From contig JAHWKR010000017.1 in the NCBI GenBank assembly GCA_019347805.1, positions 1 to 56,805 of the forward strand: DNA of 56,805 bases, written 5' to 3'. The translations under genes and the position numbers were made by a program. This document shows positions 1-6,711 of the stretch, piece after piece. The notes under the pieces were generated by a model that saw only the letters and a list, made by a program, of their open reading frames with translations, was not told the origin of the DNA and ran no database searches. Within the stretch, counting starts at the first letter, position 1, and each line of letters opens with the position of its first letter. Source of the stretch: Methanobacteriota archaeon. Lineage in GTDB: Archaea > Thermoplasmatota > E2 > JACPAO01 > JAHWKR01.

Positions 1-398
1 GGGGTCATCTCCTCCACCTTCGGAAGGGTGAGGGTGTCGCCGTAGGCGCTCGAGGAGGCGGCGTAGACCACTTTTTCGACACCGCCGTCGCGGGCGGCCA
101 CAAGGACGTTCAACGTGCCGTCGGCGTTCACGTTGTTGGAGCGCACCGGGTCGTCGACGCTCCGCGGGACGCTTCCCAAGGCGGCCTGGTGGTACACTGT
201 CGTCGCACCAGAAAAAACCTCGCGGAGGCGGTCAAGGTCGAGCACCGATTCCTCATGGAACACCGCCCCCGCCGGAACGTTCTCACGGTGTCCGGTCGAA
301 AGGTCGTCGACGACGTGGACCTCATGGCCCGCAGCCAAAAGGGCGTCGGCGAGGTTGGAGCCGATGAACCCGGCGCCACCGGTCACGACTGTTTTCAT
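1..398 (-). CDS. NAD-dependent sugar epimerase/dehydratase, N-terminal part
   Basis: Partial gene: it starts with ATG at 398 and runs off the left edge, leaving about 132 residues. The N-terminus MKTVVTGGAGFIGSNLAD carries the Rossmann GxxGxxG motif of extended SDR enzymes. It is followed by a VDDLSTG-type segment, a VNADGTLNV stretch and the catalytic-Ser motif SSSAYG. The YxxxK motif would lie beyond the edge. The family (UDP-glucose 4-epimerase/GalE and relatives) interconverts nucleotide sugars in the cytoplasm; the exact substrate cannot be read. The start overlaps the stop of the upstream UDP-sugar dehydrogenase by four bases, so the two are very likely translated from one mRNA for surface-glycan precursor synthesis. 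Confidence 0.85.
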   Translation of the reverse strand, partial: MKTVVTGGAGFIGSNLADALLAAGHEVHVVDDLSTGHRENVPAGAVFHEESVLDLDRLREVFSGATTVYHQAALGSVPRSVDDPVRSNNVNADGTLNVLVAARDGGVEKVVYAASSSAYGDTLTLPKVEEMT

Positions 399-1777
399 GC
401 GCGCAGCCCCCGTCCGACACCACGGTAGACGAAACCGGCCTCGGCGACCGTGGCGAAGTCGAACGTCCGCGAGGCGTCCACCACAGCAGCCCCAGGCACC
501 AGGCGACCCGTCAAATCTTCCGCGCCCAAAGCCGTGAACACCGAGTGCGGCGTCAACAGCACGACCGCCTCGGCCCCGTCGAGCGCCTCCTCCAGGGCCC
601 ACCGTTCCTGGCCGGTCCGCTTCTGGACCTCTTCGGCGGAGACGTGCGGGTCGACGACACGCAGTTCGGCCCCCTTCGCAGCCAGCTGCCGGACCACGGA
701 GACGGCCGGGGATTCGCGCGCGTCGCCGGTCTCGGCCTTGTAGGCCACGCCCAAGACCGCGACCTTCGCCCCTTTAAGAGCCCGCCCCGAGTCGTTCAAC
801 GCATCGACGACGAGGCCCACCACGTGGGCGGGCATGCCGTCGTTCACGCCGCGTCCAGCCAAAATTACACGGGGATGGTAACCGAGACGCTCGGCCACGG
901 ATGTGAGATAGTAAGGATCCACCGGCAGACAGTGCCCGCCGACACCCGGCCCCGGGCGATAGGGCACGAAGTTCCATTTCGTCGCCGCGGCGTCCACCAC
1001 TTCATGGGTGTCGATGCCCATCTTCTCGAAGATCAAGGCCAGTTCGTTCACAAGGGCGATATTGAGGTCCCGTTGGATGTTCTCGATGACCTTGGACGCC
1101 TCGGCGGTCTTGAGGTCGCGCACACGGGTGATCTTGCCGTCGTTCAACACGCCGTAGAACTCGGTCGCCACTTCGGCCCAGTCCGCGGTGATGGCGCCGA
1201 TGACGCGGTGGACCGATGACAAGGTGTGCTCGGCGTCGCCGGGGTTGTAGCGCTCGGGACAATAGGCGACACCGAAATCGACACCGGCCTTGAGGCCACT
1301 CGCTTTTTCGAGCGCCGGGATCAACACCTCGTCGCTCGTCCCGGGATAGGTGGTCGATTCCAGGACCACCAGTTGACCCGCCCGCAAGACCCGAGCCGCC
1401 GCGTCAGCAGCAGAGTGGACATAGGAGAGGTCCGGTTGTTTGTCCTCGGTCACAGGGGTGGGGACGATGAGGAGGACCAGGTCGGCGGCGTCGCAGGCCG
1501 CGGCGACGTCCCCGGTCGCCGAGAAGCGCTCTGCCTCTACGGTGCGTGCCACAGCGTCATCAAGGCCCAGTTCCTTGAGCGGAGAGATGCCCAAGTTCAG
1601 CGAATCGACCTTGCGCGCATCGAGGTCGGCGCCGTGCACCCGGAAGCCCGCTTCGGCGAACGCCACGGCGGTCGGCAGGCCGACATAGCCCAGCCCCACG
1701 ACGGCGACCTGGGCCGTCCGGTTCTTGACCTTGTCAAGGAGCGTCTTGGCGTGCTCGCTCCGTAGGACCGTCTCCAC
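395..1777 (-). CDS. UDP-sugar 6-dehydrogenase (WecC/WbpA type)
   Basis: About 460 residues. It starts with a Rossmann motif (VAVVGLGYVGLPTA), has the middle-domain segment YCPERYNPGD and ends the central domain with GPGVGGHCLPVDPYYL, which contains the catalytic cysteine of the UDP-glucose/GDP-mannose dehydrogenase family. These enzymes oxidise a UDP-hexose(amine) to the uronate with two NAD+. The sequence fits the UDP-GlcNAc or UDP-ManNAc branch better than UDP-glucose dehydrogenase, but this is inference. I chose GTG 1777 because an A-rich TATA-like box (about 1800-1808 on this strand) lies about 27 bases upstream; TTG 1789 is an alternative. An upstream in-frame extension to 2032 is low-complexity and crosses the divergent promoter, so I rejected it. 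The stop overlaps the next epimerase gene. Confidence 0.9.
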   Translation of the reverse strand: METVLRSEHAKTLLDKVKNRTAQVAVVGLGYVGLPTAVAFAEAGFRVHGADLDARKVDSLNLGISPLKELGLDDAVARTVEAERFSATGDVAAACDAADLVLLIVPTPVTEDKQPDLSYVHSAADAAARVLRAGQLVVLESTTYPGTSDEVLIPALEKASGLKAGVDFGVAYCPERYNPGDAEHTLSSVHRVIGAITADWAEVATEFYGVLNDGKITRVRDLKTAEASKVIENIQRDLNIALVNELALIFEKMGIDTHEVVDAAATKWNFVPYRPGPGVGGHCLPVDPYYLTSVAERLGYHPRVILAGRGVNDGMPAHVVGLVVDALNDSGRALKGAKVAVLGVAYKAETGDARESPAVSVVRQLAAKGAELRVVDPHVSAEEVQKRTGQERWALEEALDGAEAVVLLTPHSVFTALGAEDLTGRLVPGAAVVDASRTFDFATVAEAGFVYRGVGRGLRA

Positions 1778-1937
1778 GTCGGTGGCCAACAGGTGGGGCT
1801 TTTTAGGGGTAGTCCTCGGTAACGACACAACTGGCGCCCGAAGACACCTCAAAGGCGCCACGACCGAGGACGGAGAGCATACAGAGCAGTCCCGCTTCCC
1901 CCCACCCTTTAAGTGCCCGCGGCACCACTGTGTACCC
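1778..1937. promoter_or_regulatory. Divergent promoter region
   Basis: About 160 bases between two divergent genes. The box CCTAAAAAG (minus strand, about 1800-1808) sits about 27 bases before the dehydrogenase GTG at 1777. CCTTTAAG (plus strand, about 1907-1914) sits about 26 bases before the methyltransferase GTG at 1938. Both spacings fit leaderless archaeal transcripts. Confidence 0.55.
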
Positions 1938-2957
1938 GTGCGCCCCTCCAGTCCTGTCTTCGCTTGGCCACTGGGCTTCCCTCGCACCCCGCGAGAAGAG
2001 TGGACGACCGCTCCCGTCGAGGGGCTCGCCAAGCATTATGACACCGTGGAGCGGCACGGGTGGTACAGGAACCTGGACCCGTCGGTGGACCGGCTCTTGG
2101 CGTGGCTGGGCGACGGGCACGTGCTGCTTGATTACAGCGGCGGGACGGGCATCTTGTTGGACCGGGTGTTCGCCCACACACCAGACACAGGCTTCGGCAC
2201 GGTCATCGTCGATTCGTCGCCGAAGTTCCTGCGGCTCGCCCTCGAGAAGTTCAGGGACGACCCGCGCGTGGCGTTCCGGCTCATCCGTTATCTGGACGAT
2301 GACAAGCGGTTGCAGTATGTCGACGAGGTCCTGGAGGACCCCCTTCTCCAGCGCGGCGTCGATTGCATCGCCTCGACGAACGCCATCCATCTCTATTACG
2401 ACCTGGAGATGACCTTACGATCCTGGCACAAGGTGTTGAGACCAGGCGGCCGCATCCATGTCCAATCCGGAAACATTGGTTATGACGAGGGTGCCCCCTC
2501 GCCGGGTCATTGGATCATCGATTCCACGGTCGACGCCATCGCAAGGGCGGCGGAGGAGGTGGTGCGAGACGACGAACGGTTCACACAGTACCGAGCCGTC
2601 CTGGACGACACGGAACGCATGGCGGCCCATGCCCGCATCCGTGCCAAATATTTCCTCCCCGTCCGCCCGCTCGGATTCTACCTGAATGCCTTGAAGACCA
2701 CCGGGTTCCAGATCGAGAAGGTCGAGCGGGTCCCCATCGAGGCCGACGTCGCCGAATGGCTCGACTTCCTGTCCGTCTATCACGCCGGCATCCTCGGCTG
2801 GGTCGGGGGGACAAAAAGGGTCGAAGGCAAGGACGCCCATGACCATGCGGTGAAGGACCGGCTCGAGGTCATCCGGCTGGCAGCGGACCGCGTCTTCGAC
2901 GGCGACGGTTCGTTCCTGGCCGAATGGACCTACATCGATGGGGTGCGGGAAGGATGA
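1938..2957 (+). CDS. Class I SAM-dependent methyltransferase
   Basis: About 339 residues from GTG 1938. Motif I reads LLDYSGGTGILLDRV, an acidic residue follows in VDSSPKFLRLA, and the post-motif segment CIASTNAIHLYYDLE leads into WHKVLRPGGRIHVQSGN, all typical of the Methyltransf_11/25 fold. The substrate is unknown. The C-terminal 120 residues are rich in charged and aromatic residues and match no domain I recognise. The start is set by the TATA-like box at about 1908. The longer in-frame ORF from 1725 would overlap the divergent dehydrogenase gene. Not part of an obvious operon downstream. Confidence 0.75.
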   Translation: MRPSSPVFAWPLGFPRTPREEWTTAPVEGLAKHYDTVERHGWYRNLDPSVDRLLAWLGDGHVLLDYSGGTGILLDRVFAHTPDTGFGTVIVDSSPKFLRLALEKFRDDPRVAFRLIRYLDDDKRLQYVDEVLEDPLLQRGVDCIASTNAIHLYYDLEMTLRSWHKVLRPGGRIHVQSGNIGYDEGAPSPGHWIIDSTVDAIARAAEEVVRDDERFTQYRAVLDDTERMAAHARIRAKYFLPVRPLGFYLNALKTTGFQIEKVERVPIEADVAEWLDFLSVYHAGILGWVGGTKRVEGKDAHDHAVKDRLEVIRLAADRVFDGDGSFLAEWTYIDGVREG

Positions 2958-2972
2958 GGAGGCTGGAGCGGT

Positions 2973-3008
2973 GACTACTTTCAGTCACCCCTCGGTCGCA
3001 CCTATATT
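2973..3008 (+). promoter_or_regulatory. Repeated operator-like motif plus TATA box, copy 1
   Basis: The 24-base motif at 2973-2996 (GACTACTTTC-A-GTCACCCCTC-GGT) is almost identical to 4995-5018: it differs at two positions. A TATA-like sequence (TATATT, 3003-3008) follows 30 bases after the motif start. A GTG at 3031 then occupies nearly the same relative position as the real GTG start behind copy 2. The frame opened by GTG 3031 runs 103 codons but overlaps the antitoxin gene in another frame and looks non-coding. The copy may therefore act as a second, distal promoter for the toxin-antitoxin pair. Confidence 0.5.
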
Positions 3009-3118
3009 GTGACCGCTACGTCCTTGTATTGTGGCTCTGGCCAGGAGACTGACCGACGTTCCACCACCACTTTCCGGCGAACCCAACTATTTAATACTGC
3101 AGTCGCTATATCGGCTGT

Positions 3119-3319
3119 ATGGTGACGCGGACGATCCAGCTCAAGGACGACACCTATGCCCGCCTCCGTATGTACAAGGTCGGGGGCATGACGTTCGACG
3201 AAGTCGTCCGCCGGCTTATGGAGAACTCCGCTGTGGAGCGGTTCCACGAAGACTACCGCGAGTGGCAGCGGCGGGTCCTCAAGAACATGGAAAGGAGTGG
3301 CGAGTTCACCGAGCTCTGA
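3119..3319 (+). CDS. RelB/VapB-like antitoxin (COG1753-type)
   Basis: 66 residues. The N-terminus has the beta-strand/helix/helix pattern of small archaeal antitoxins (TRTIQLKDDTYARLRMYK, then MTFDEVVRRLME), and a charged C-terminal helix would wrap the toxin. In this family the N-terminal part dimerises on DNA and autorepresses the operon. The leaderless start is supported by ATTTAATA at 3087-3094, about 27 bases before ATG 3119. It is followed in the same reading frame by a RelE-like toxin ORF, separated only by the TGA at 3317 and 30 further bases. Confidence 0.75.
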   Translation: MVTRTIQLKDDTYARLRMYKVGGMTFDEVVRRLMENSAVERFHEDYREWQRRVLKNMERSGEFTEL

Positions 3320-3349
3320 GGACATCTGCGTGGGGGTGGTAACGCGCCC

Positions 3350-3652
3350 CTGCGTGTCCTCGTCCACGACGAGGTATGGGGCGAGGTCCCGGATGATCTT
3401 CATGACCGGCTGCGCGTCGATGCCAAACGTGTCGCGGCCTATCGGCACCCGTCGCTGCATCCTCAGGTCAGACCATTGCGAGGCGGGTATCCTGGCTCAT
3501 ACCGCCTTCGCATCAAGAGGGTCCGGTGTCTTTTCGTCCACTTTCCGGACATGGATGCGATCGTCTTCACGACCGCGTTCTTGAAACGCCGCGACTCCGA
3601 CTATGCTCATGCGGTCTTGCGACACATCGAACGCATCCGGCGATTCGAGTGA
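3350..3652 (+). CDS. RelE/ParE-family toxin, non-standard start
   Basis: An open frame of about 100 codons from CTG 3350 to TGA 3650. It begins LRVLVHDEVWGEVPDDL and carries the family core PLRGGYPGSYRLRIKRVR, then VFTTAFLKRRDSDYAHAV. This matches the RelE/ParE fold of mRNA-cleaving or gyrase-poisoning toxins in length and motif order. Between the antitoxin TGA (3317) and this core there is no ATG, GTG or TTG in frame; the first is a TTG deep inside the fold. CTG 3350 (with GGGGTGG about 12 bases upstream) or CTG 3326 is the likely start. Stop-codon readthrough giving an antitoxin-toxin fusion, or a sequence error, are alternatives. It ends one base before the convergent gene. Confidence 0.65.
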   Translation: MRVLVHDEVWGEVPDDLHDRLRVDAKRVAAYRHPSLHPQVRPLRGGYPGSYRLRIKRVRCLFVHFPDMDAIVFTTAFLKRRDSDYAHAVLRHIERIRRFE

Positions 3653-4234
3653 TCAGATGGTCCCGAACCCGCCGACCGTCAGAAGGAGCAGGAACGGTCC
3701 GAGCTCACTGGCGACCAACATCAACCCCAGTCCATAAGCCTGCCTCGCATCTCCGGACATCCCTTTTGCCATCCGCTCATGGACGACCATGGTCAAGACC
3801 AACCAGAGAACGGCGAGCAGGTAGACCGACCCCTCATCGAAGCCGCGCAATCGGACCTCTTGGCCGATGTAGACCGTCTTGTCGAGCGGCCAGAACAACG
3901 CGGCGAAGCGGTTCGAAAATCCGAACGTATCCAACCAGAGGTGTGACGCCAGCGAGGCAGGCGCCGACAAGAGCAACGCCCGCACGGTCACACCTGAAGC
4001 CATGGGTCGCGCCATGAGCCGCGCGGCGACGAGTGGAGGCACGACGATGAGCACCCAGACATTGGTGAAAAGGTCGCGATGCATGCCGAAGGCGAGCTCC
4101 GCATCCGGTAGGGAGGCGAACAAAGCGCTCCACAAGAGCACCACCCCCGCCTCCAAGCGTGTCACCGGATGGTCACGTGACACCAACAGCAAAGCCACGG
4201 CGCCGAAGAGGACACTGGTCGCGAGATGGGTCAC
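3653..4234 (-). CDS. Membrane-bound metal-dependent hydrolase-like protein (DUF457/YdjM type)
   Basis: 193 residues from GTG 4234, almost entirely hydrophobic with about five membrane segments. The pattern LPDAELAFGMHRDLFTN early in the chain and SHLWLDTFG later resembles the Asp/His spacing of the YdjM (DUF457) family, in which these polar residues are proposed to bind metal. The biochemical function of the family is unknown. It lies 18 bases downstream of the TraB-like gene on the same strand, so the two are probably co-transcribed. Its stop abuts the toxin stop of the convergent module. Family assignment is moderate. Confidence 0.55.
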   Translation of the reverse strand: MTHLATSVLFGAVALLLVSRDHPVTRLEAGVVLLWSALFASLPDAELAFGMHRDLFTNVWVLIVVPPLVAARLMARPMASGVTVRALLLSAPASLASHLWLDTFGFSNRFAALFWPLDKTVYIGQEVRLRGFDEGSVYLLAVLWLVLTMVVHERMAKGMSGDARQAYGLGLMLVASELGPFLLLLTVGGFGTI

Positions 4235-4252
4235 GACGGCGCTCAGACCGGT

Positions 4253-4933
4253 TCACCCCGACAGGCGTTCGGCCACACCCGGCAACCGCGCATAGGGCAC
4301 CACACCCAGAACACGCCGCTTCCCTTGTTCGTCGATGAGGTGCTTGATGCCTTCCGCCATGCGTTCCTCGCGCGCCTCTTCCAGCTTACGGTAGCCCTTG
4401 ATGTCGGTGAGCACCCGGTCCCATTGCAGCATGAGCTCTTCGGGCGAGTCGGCGTCCTCGGCGCGGCCGCCGGTGAACTTGCGCAACCGCATCTGGCCAC
4501 GGATCATCTGCAGGCCGGAGACCAGTTGGACGTAGAGGTCGGCGTGTTCGTGATCGCTGAGGTCGAGCGCGGCCAAAGGAGTGTCCGTTTCGCGGGCGAG
4601 CCGTTCGGCGGCGACAAGATCGTCCGGGGGGACGGCGATGGCGCCGAAGCGCGCGAGCTGCGGCAGAAGCGATTCCTCGTAGGAGCCGGTGTCGAGTTCT
4701 TCCTCGAGGAACGATTCCTTGCCTTCGTCGCCGATGCGCACGAGGTTCTTCACATCCTCTTCGGGCACGCCGACGGCGACCGCATCCGGCATACGTCCAG
4801 GAAACCCCTCTTTCCAGGCGAACTCCACCAGTTCGGATTCCCCGGCGAGACCCTGTATGGTCCCCACAAGGTGCACCTCGGCGTCTCCCACACGTCCGTG
4901 CCAGGTGCGTGGGTGGGGCTCGGGGCGGGCCAT
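4253..4933 (-). CDS. TraB/PrgY-like protein (tentative)
   Basis: 226 residues. The opening VGDAEVHLVGTIQGL and the later PDAVAVGVPEEDVKNL recall the first strands of the TraB/PrgY/GumN fold (LIGTAHVS...DVVAVELDE), but the usual catalytic-looking residues differ, so the match is weak. A Glu/Arg-rich helical part follows (MLQWDRVLTDIKGYRKLEEAREER). There is no signal peptide, so it should be cytoplasmic. A TATA-like CATATAGG at about 4957-4963 is the right distance for a leaderless ATG at 4933. It is followed by the DUF457-like membrane gene in an apparent two-gene operon. Confidence 0.45.
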   Translation of the reverse strand: MARPEPHPRTWHGRVGDAEVHLVGTIQGLAGESELVEFAWKEGFPGRMPDAVAVGVPEEDVKNLVRIGDEGKESFLEEELDTGSYEESLLPQLARFGAIAVPPDDLVAAERLARETDTPLAALDLSDHEHADLYVQLVSGLQMIRGQMRLRKFTGGRAEDADSPEELMLQWDRVLTDIKGYRKLEEAREERMAEGIKHLIDEQGKRRVLGVVPYARLPGVAERLSG

Positions 4934-4994
4934 CGGGGCGATGAACGGATGGCCCCTATATGATGGGGCCGCCGTGGGGAGTGGTTTCCGTCAG

Positions 4995-5030
4995 GACTAC
5001 TTTCGGTCACCCCTTGGTAACGGGGATATA
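4995..5030 (+). promoter_or_regulatory. Repeated operator-like motif plus TATA box, copy 2
   Basis: The 24-base motif at 4995-5018 (GACTACTTTC-G-GTCACCCCTT-GGT) is a near-exact copy of 2973-2996. GATATA at 5025-5030 follows at the same offset, and the GTG start at 5052 lies 57 bases from the motif start (58 in copy 1). The position just upstream of the TATA/BRE suggests an activator or repressor site, or a duplicated promoter. Confidence 0.55.
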
Positions 5031-5051
5031 CGGATCGGGAGTGCCTATCTT

Positions 5052-5588
5052 GTGGCCCAAGAGCATTCGACGGATCGGGCCGGCTTATACCGCTTCGCCT
5101 ACCGTGAGGCTTTGCGGATGATAGATTTCCAGGTCGAGATGGCCCGGGACCAGGCCGAGCGGACCGAGTCCCTCCTCCGCATTTCCATCACCATGGTCGC
5201 CGGCGCGGTCGCAGCCATTGGCCTGCTGGTGAATTCGCGGGCAGGCCTCGACGCGTTCGGTTTCTTCGGCGTGGCCATCGCCGTGTCGCTGAACGTCTGG
5301 GCCGCTGCATCGCTTCTTCGCGCCCGATCAGGTCTTGACCGTCCAACGGACATGGAGGTGGGACCGGAGGCGTCGTCTCTCGTCGAGATTGTCTTCGGCG
5401 AGAACATAGCCGAAGAGGATGTTCTTGGCTCCACACTGGAGGGATTTCCGCATCACGTCGCGAGGAACGGTTCTTTGATCGCGGAAATGGCGCATCGTCG
5501 GATGACCGCGACCAAGATCCTTCTCGCTGCTATTGTCATCTACCTCGCCACTTTGGGTTATATAGCGGGAGGTGCTATCGTTGCATAG
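5052..5588 (+). CDS. Small membrane protein of unknown function
   Basis: 178 residues from GTG 5052, the start indicated by GATATA at 5025-5030. After a charged amphipathic N-terminus (YREALRMIDFQVEMARDQAE) come two adjacent membrane segments (about residues 43-62 and 70-92), then a soluble stretch of about 55 residues, and a third membrane segment at the extreme C-terminus (TKILLAAIVIYLATLGYIAG). I do not recognise the family. The arrangement of two helices, a soluble module and a last helix resembles several archaeal membrane proteins of unknown role. A 61-residue gene follows after 7 bases. The promoter carries the repeated motif shared with 2973. Confidence 0.6.
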   Translation: MAQEHSTDRAGLYRFAYREALRMIDFQVEMARDQAERTESLLRISITMVAGAVAAIGLLVNSRAGLDAFGFFGVAIAVSLNVWAAASLLRARSGLDRPTDMEVGPEASSLVEIVFGENIAEEDVLGSTLEGFPHHVARNGSLIAEMAHRRMTATKILLAAIVIYLATLGYIAGGAIVA

Positions 5589-5595
5589 AAGCAAT

Positions 5596-5781
5596 ATGGC
5601 AGACCGCGCAAGTGCATCGAAGGAACGCCGCTCGCCCTCTGGACCAAGTCGCGATTATCACGACCTTGACCCGGAGACCGCAGCGCGTCTTCGTGCATTG
5701 GATGCGAAGGTCTGGGCCGAGGCTGAGCGTCGGGGCCTCAAGCTGCGCGACCTCGGTGCGACGCGCATCCCGGTCTACTGA
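5596..5781 (+). CDS. Small charged hypothetical protein
   Basis: 61 residues from ATG 5596, rich in Arg, Asp and Glu. It begins with a Ser/Arg-rich tail and ends with the helix DPETAARLRALDAKVWAEAE and then RRGLKLRDLGATRIPVY. No known domain. It starts 7 bases after the upstream membrane-protein stop, which supports a two-gene operon; an alternative GTG at 5572 would overlap that gene. The convergent MtxX-like gene ends at 5783, only one base from this stop. The coding call rests on position and residue composition. Confidence 0.45.
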   Translation: MADRASASKERRSPSGPSRDYHDLDPETAARLRALDAKVWAEAERRGLKLRDLGATRIPVY

Positions 5782-5782
5782 C

Positions 5783-6589
5783 CTACTCCGCTTCCGCCTT
5801 CTCTTCTTTCCGTTCGCTCTCGGCGTGGCGCCGAGCGCGGTTGACCAATATGGCGGCGAGCTTGATGGCGCTTGTGTAGTCGGATTTGCCGCGGCTGGTG
5901 TCGACGAAGACGCGCGGGATGTTGATGATGGGCGCGCCGTACGAGTCACCCGAACCCAGATAATAGAGCGTCCGGAAGATGAGGTTCCCTGAGACACCGT
6001 CGGGACTGATGATGATATTGGAGCTCTTGATGGCGTCCTCGATGAGGATCTCGTAGAAGCGGGCCGAGAGACCGAGTTCTTGGGCGCGCTTCACCACGGC
6101 GCGGGCCTCCTCGATGCTCTCTTCGATGCCGGGGGCTTTCCCGACGTCCGCCAACCGGCCGCCGGAGAGGACGCCGATGCGCGGGAAGATGTTGAACACC
6201 TTGCTGTACTTCAGCACCCATTCCAGGAGGGCGTATTTGTCTTCCAAAGTCGGACAGTCGTCGACGCCGACGGGTGCCAGAAAGAACGGTTTTTCGAACG
6301 CGGTCTTCATGTAAGCCACGCGCAGGACGTGATCGACATCGAAGCGCTCGCGGATGACCTCGAGGGTGGTGCCTGCGTCCAGTGTACCTCGCGTGGCGGC
6401 GTCGATCTCGCCCGAAACCAGGGCGTCCACGAGGCCTTCGGGGTTCGTGTAGATGGTGACCTCCATGCCGGCGCGTTCGGCGTCCTCGGCACTAAGCCGG
6501 ATGACCGAGTCGTTCGCCGACAGGGCGCCGATGCCCACCTTTATGCCCGTCAGATCGGGCGGTTTCTGGATCTCCTCCAAGAGGTTCAT
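5783..6589 (-). CDS. MtxX/methanogenesis-marker-4-like, phosphotransacylase fold
   Basis: 268 residues. The chain matches the PTA/PTB phosphotransacylase fold: an N-terminal IKVGIGALSANDSVI, a central RIGVLSGGRLAD and a C-terminal part (SSNIIISPDGVSGNLIF, then FVDTSRGKSDYTSAIKLAAIL) that corresponds to the substrate-binding half of phosphate acetyl/butyryl transferases. Among these it is closest to the MtxX family described as methanogenesis marker 4, whose reaction is not established. No methanogenesis gene is seen in this window. The last 15 residues are a Lys/Glu-rich tail. The start is an ATG; a possible TATA (CCCTTAAACGG) lies about 40 bases upstream, so a short leader is likely. Confidence 0.65.
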   Translation of the reverse strand: MNLLEEIQKPPDLTGIKVGIGALSANDSVIRLSAEDAERAGMEVTIYTNPEGLVDALVSGEIDAATRGTLDAGTTLEVIRERFDVDHVLRVAYMKTAFEKPFFLAPVGVDDCPTLEDKYALLEWVLKYSKVFNIFPRIGVLSGGRLADVGKAPGIEESIEEARAVVKRAQELGLSARFYEILIEDAIKSSNIIISPDGVSGNLIFRTLYYLGSGDSYGAPIINIPRVFVDTSRGKSDYTSAIKLAAILVNRARRHAESERKEEKAEAE

Positions 6590-6711
6590 GATGCAGACTG
6601 CCTCGGGATTGCCCCGGAGCGGGGCTTCCGTTTAAGGGTTTACCAGGCCGGTTCCTTATAGGTGGAGGGGGTCGGTGCCGGGTGCGGTCGGCCGGGGGCC
6701 CGTTTCGGCCG

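Noticed and set aside
3031-3342. 103-codon frame opened by GTG behind repeated motif copy 1
   Set aside because: It overlaps the antitoxin gene in another frame; its C-terminal part is Arg/Pro-rich and it has no domain. The promoter similarity is interesting but does not prove translation.
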